Source: Lamellibrachia columna (lineage: Eukaryota; Annelida; Polychaeta; Sabellida; Siboglinidae). From it: DNA of 64,000 bases. Numbering within the stretch: position 1 is the first letter of the stretch; the number at the start of each line of letters is the position of its first letter. The DNA lies in contig OY759269.1 in assembly GCA_963662155.1 (NCBI GenBank), positions 15,061,069 through 15,125,068 of the forward strand, given 5' to 3'. The position numbers were made by a program, and so were the translations under genes. The notes below the pieces were generated by a model, which worked only from the letters and a program-made list of their open reading frames with translations, was not told the DNA's origin and did no database searches. Below, in pieces: positions 63,591 through 64,000 of the stretch.

Positions 63591-64000
63591 TCAAGATCAC
63601 GTCAACGTTCAGTGCAATGTTGTCAAGAAACAAACAGGTAACACTATAACAAATAATTTATGGAACGTAAGCAAAGGAAACAATCCTGTTGGATTACACT
63701 TGCTTACATAGGAAGCAACATGTGATGTTCTCTGAAAGCAACACGAGGCAGTACTAACTGACCACTGTTCTTGACCACAACAGCAACACAGAGCATGCAG
63801 GGCAGATCTGTGGAGATGACCATTGAAGTCTATATTTGATGGTAAATGAATAAAACTTATTGCTAAGAGGCTTCATTGTAGTTTATGCCATGCATGTCGG
63901 AATTGCCTGATGTGTCTATGAAGTTGGCAACAACATGAATGTTGCCAAAGGTTTTGAGCACATGTGAAGCAAAATGTTCACACTTGCTCAAGAACAAAAA

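Overview
This is eukaryotic, animal-type genomic DNA. It is AT-rich, has multi-exon genes with large introns, and is full of microsatellites, minisatellites and retroelement copies. The transposon families (BEL/Pao LTR element, CR1/Jockey-like LINE, tRNA-derived SINEs, a ZMYM1/DUF4371-type hAT relative) and the gene content suggest a marine invertebrate, perhaps a mollusc or another lophotrochozoan. I cannot fix the species from sequence alone. No operon, CRISPR array, rRNA gene or bacterial gene is visible.

Left part (1-31.2 kb). An immunoglobulin-superfamily membrane-protein gene runs on the + strand from about 10.1 to 24.1 kb. I assembled it from seven exons with matching phases: three Ig domains, each split over two exons (phase 1-0, then 0-1), and one transmembrane exon. 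Two of its introns appear to use GC donors. An inverted, decayed paralogue of the first Ig domain lies on the - strand (6707-6825 and about 485-668). A young, almost intact BEL/Pao element (993-6469) sits inside that paralogue's intron. The element keeps gag, protease and integrase in one open frame but has lost reverse transcriptase. From 25.9 to 31.2 kb lie a dead DUF4371/ZMYM1-like transposase-type gene, a degraded LINE copy inside it, and a second, nearly full LINE (EN-RT) broken by two frameshifts.

Middle (31.2-34.5 kb). This intergenic stretch is built of minisatellites. One 39-bp array carries repeated perfect CRE octamers (TGACGTCA). A dispersed repeat at 33.77-34.33 kb also occurs around 12.5-17.3 kb, where a 4.2-kb segment splits it.

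Right part (34.5-64 kb). A smoothelin-like gene occupies the - strand; its 5' end is beyond the window. Eleven well-supported exons and two candidate small exons join in frame. They encode a charged, coiled-coil-like N-terminal part, a basic smoothelin-type segment and a complete C-terminal calponin-homology (CH) domain ending at 35657. Its introns hold at least eight minisatellites, two MITEs and many LINE 3' tails.

The most striking feature is that two of these minisatellites grew out of splice junctions. At 53.5-57.7 kb about 52 copies of an 81-bp unit each hold a 39-nt, phase 0-0 potential micro-exon with its own acceptor and donor (consensus peptide LGLYEEQAKDQRK). At 38.28-39.03 kb twelve copies of a 62-bp unit each repeat the acceptor and 5' part of another exon. 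I found no description of such a system from memory; whether any copy is spliced into mRNA needs RNA data.
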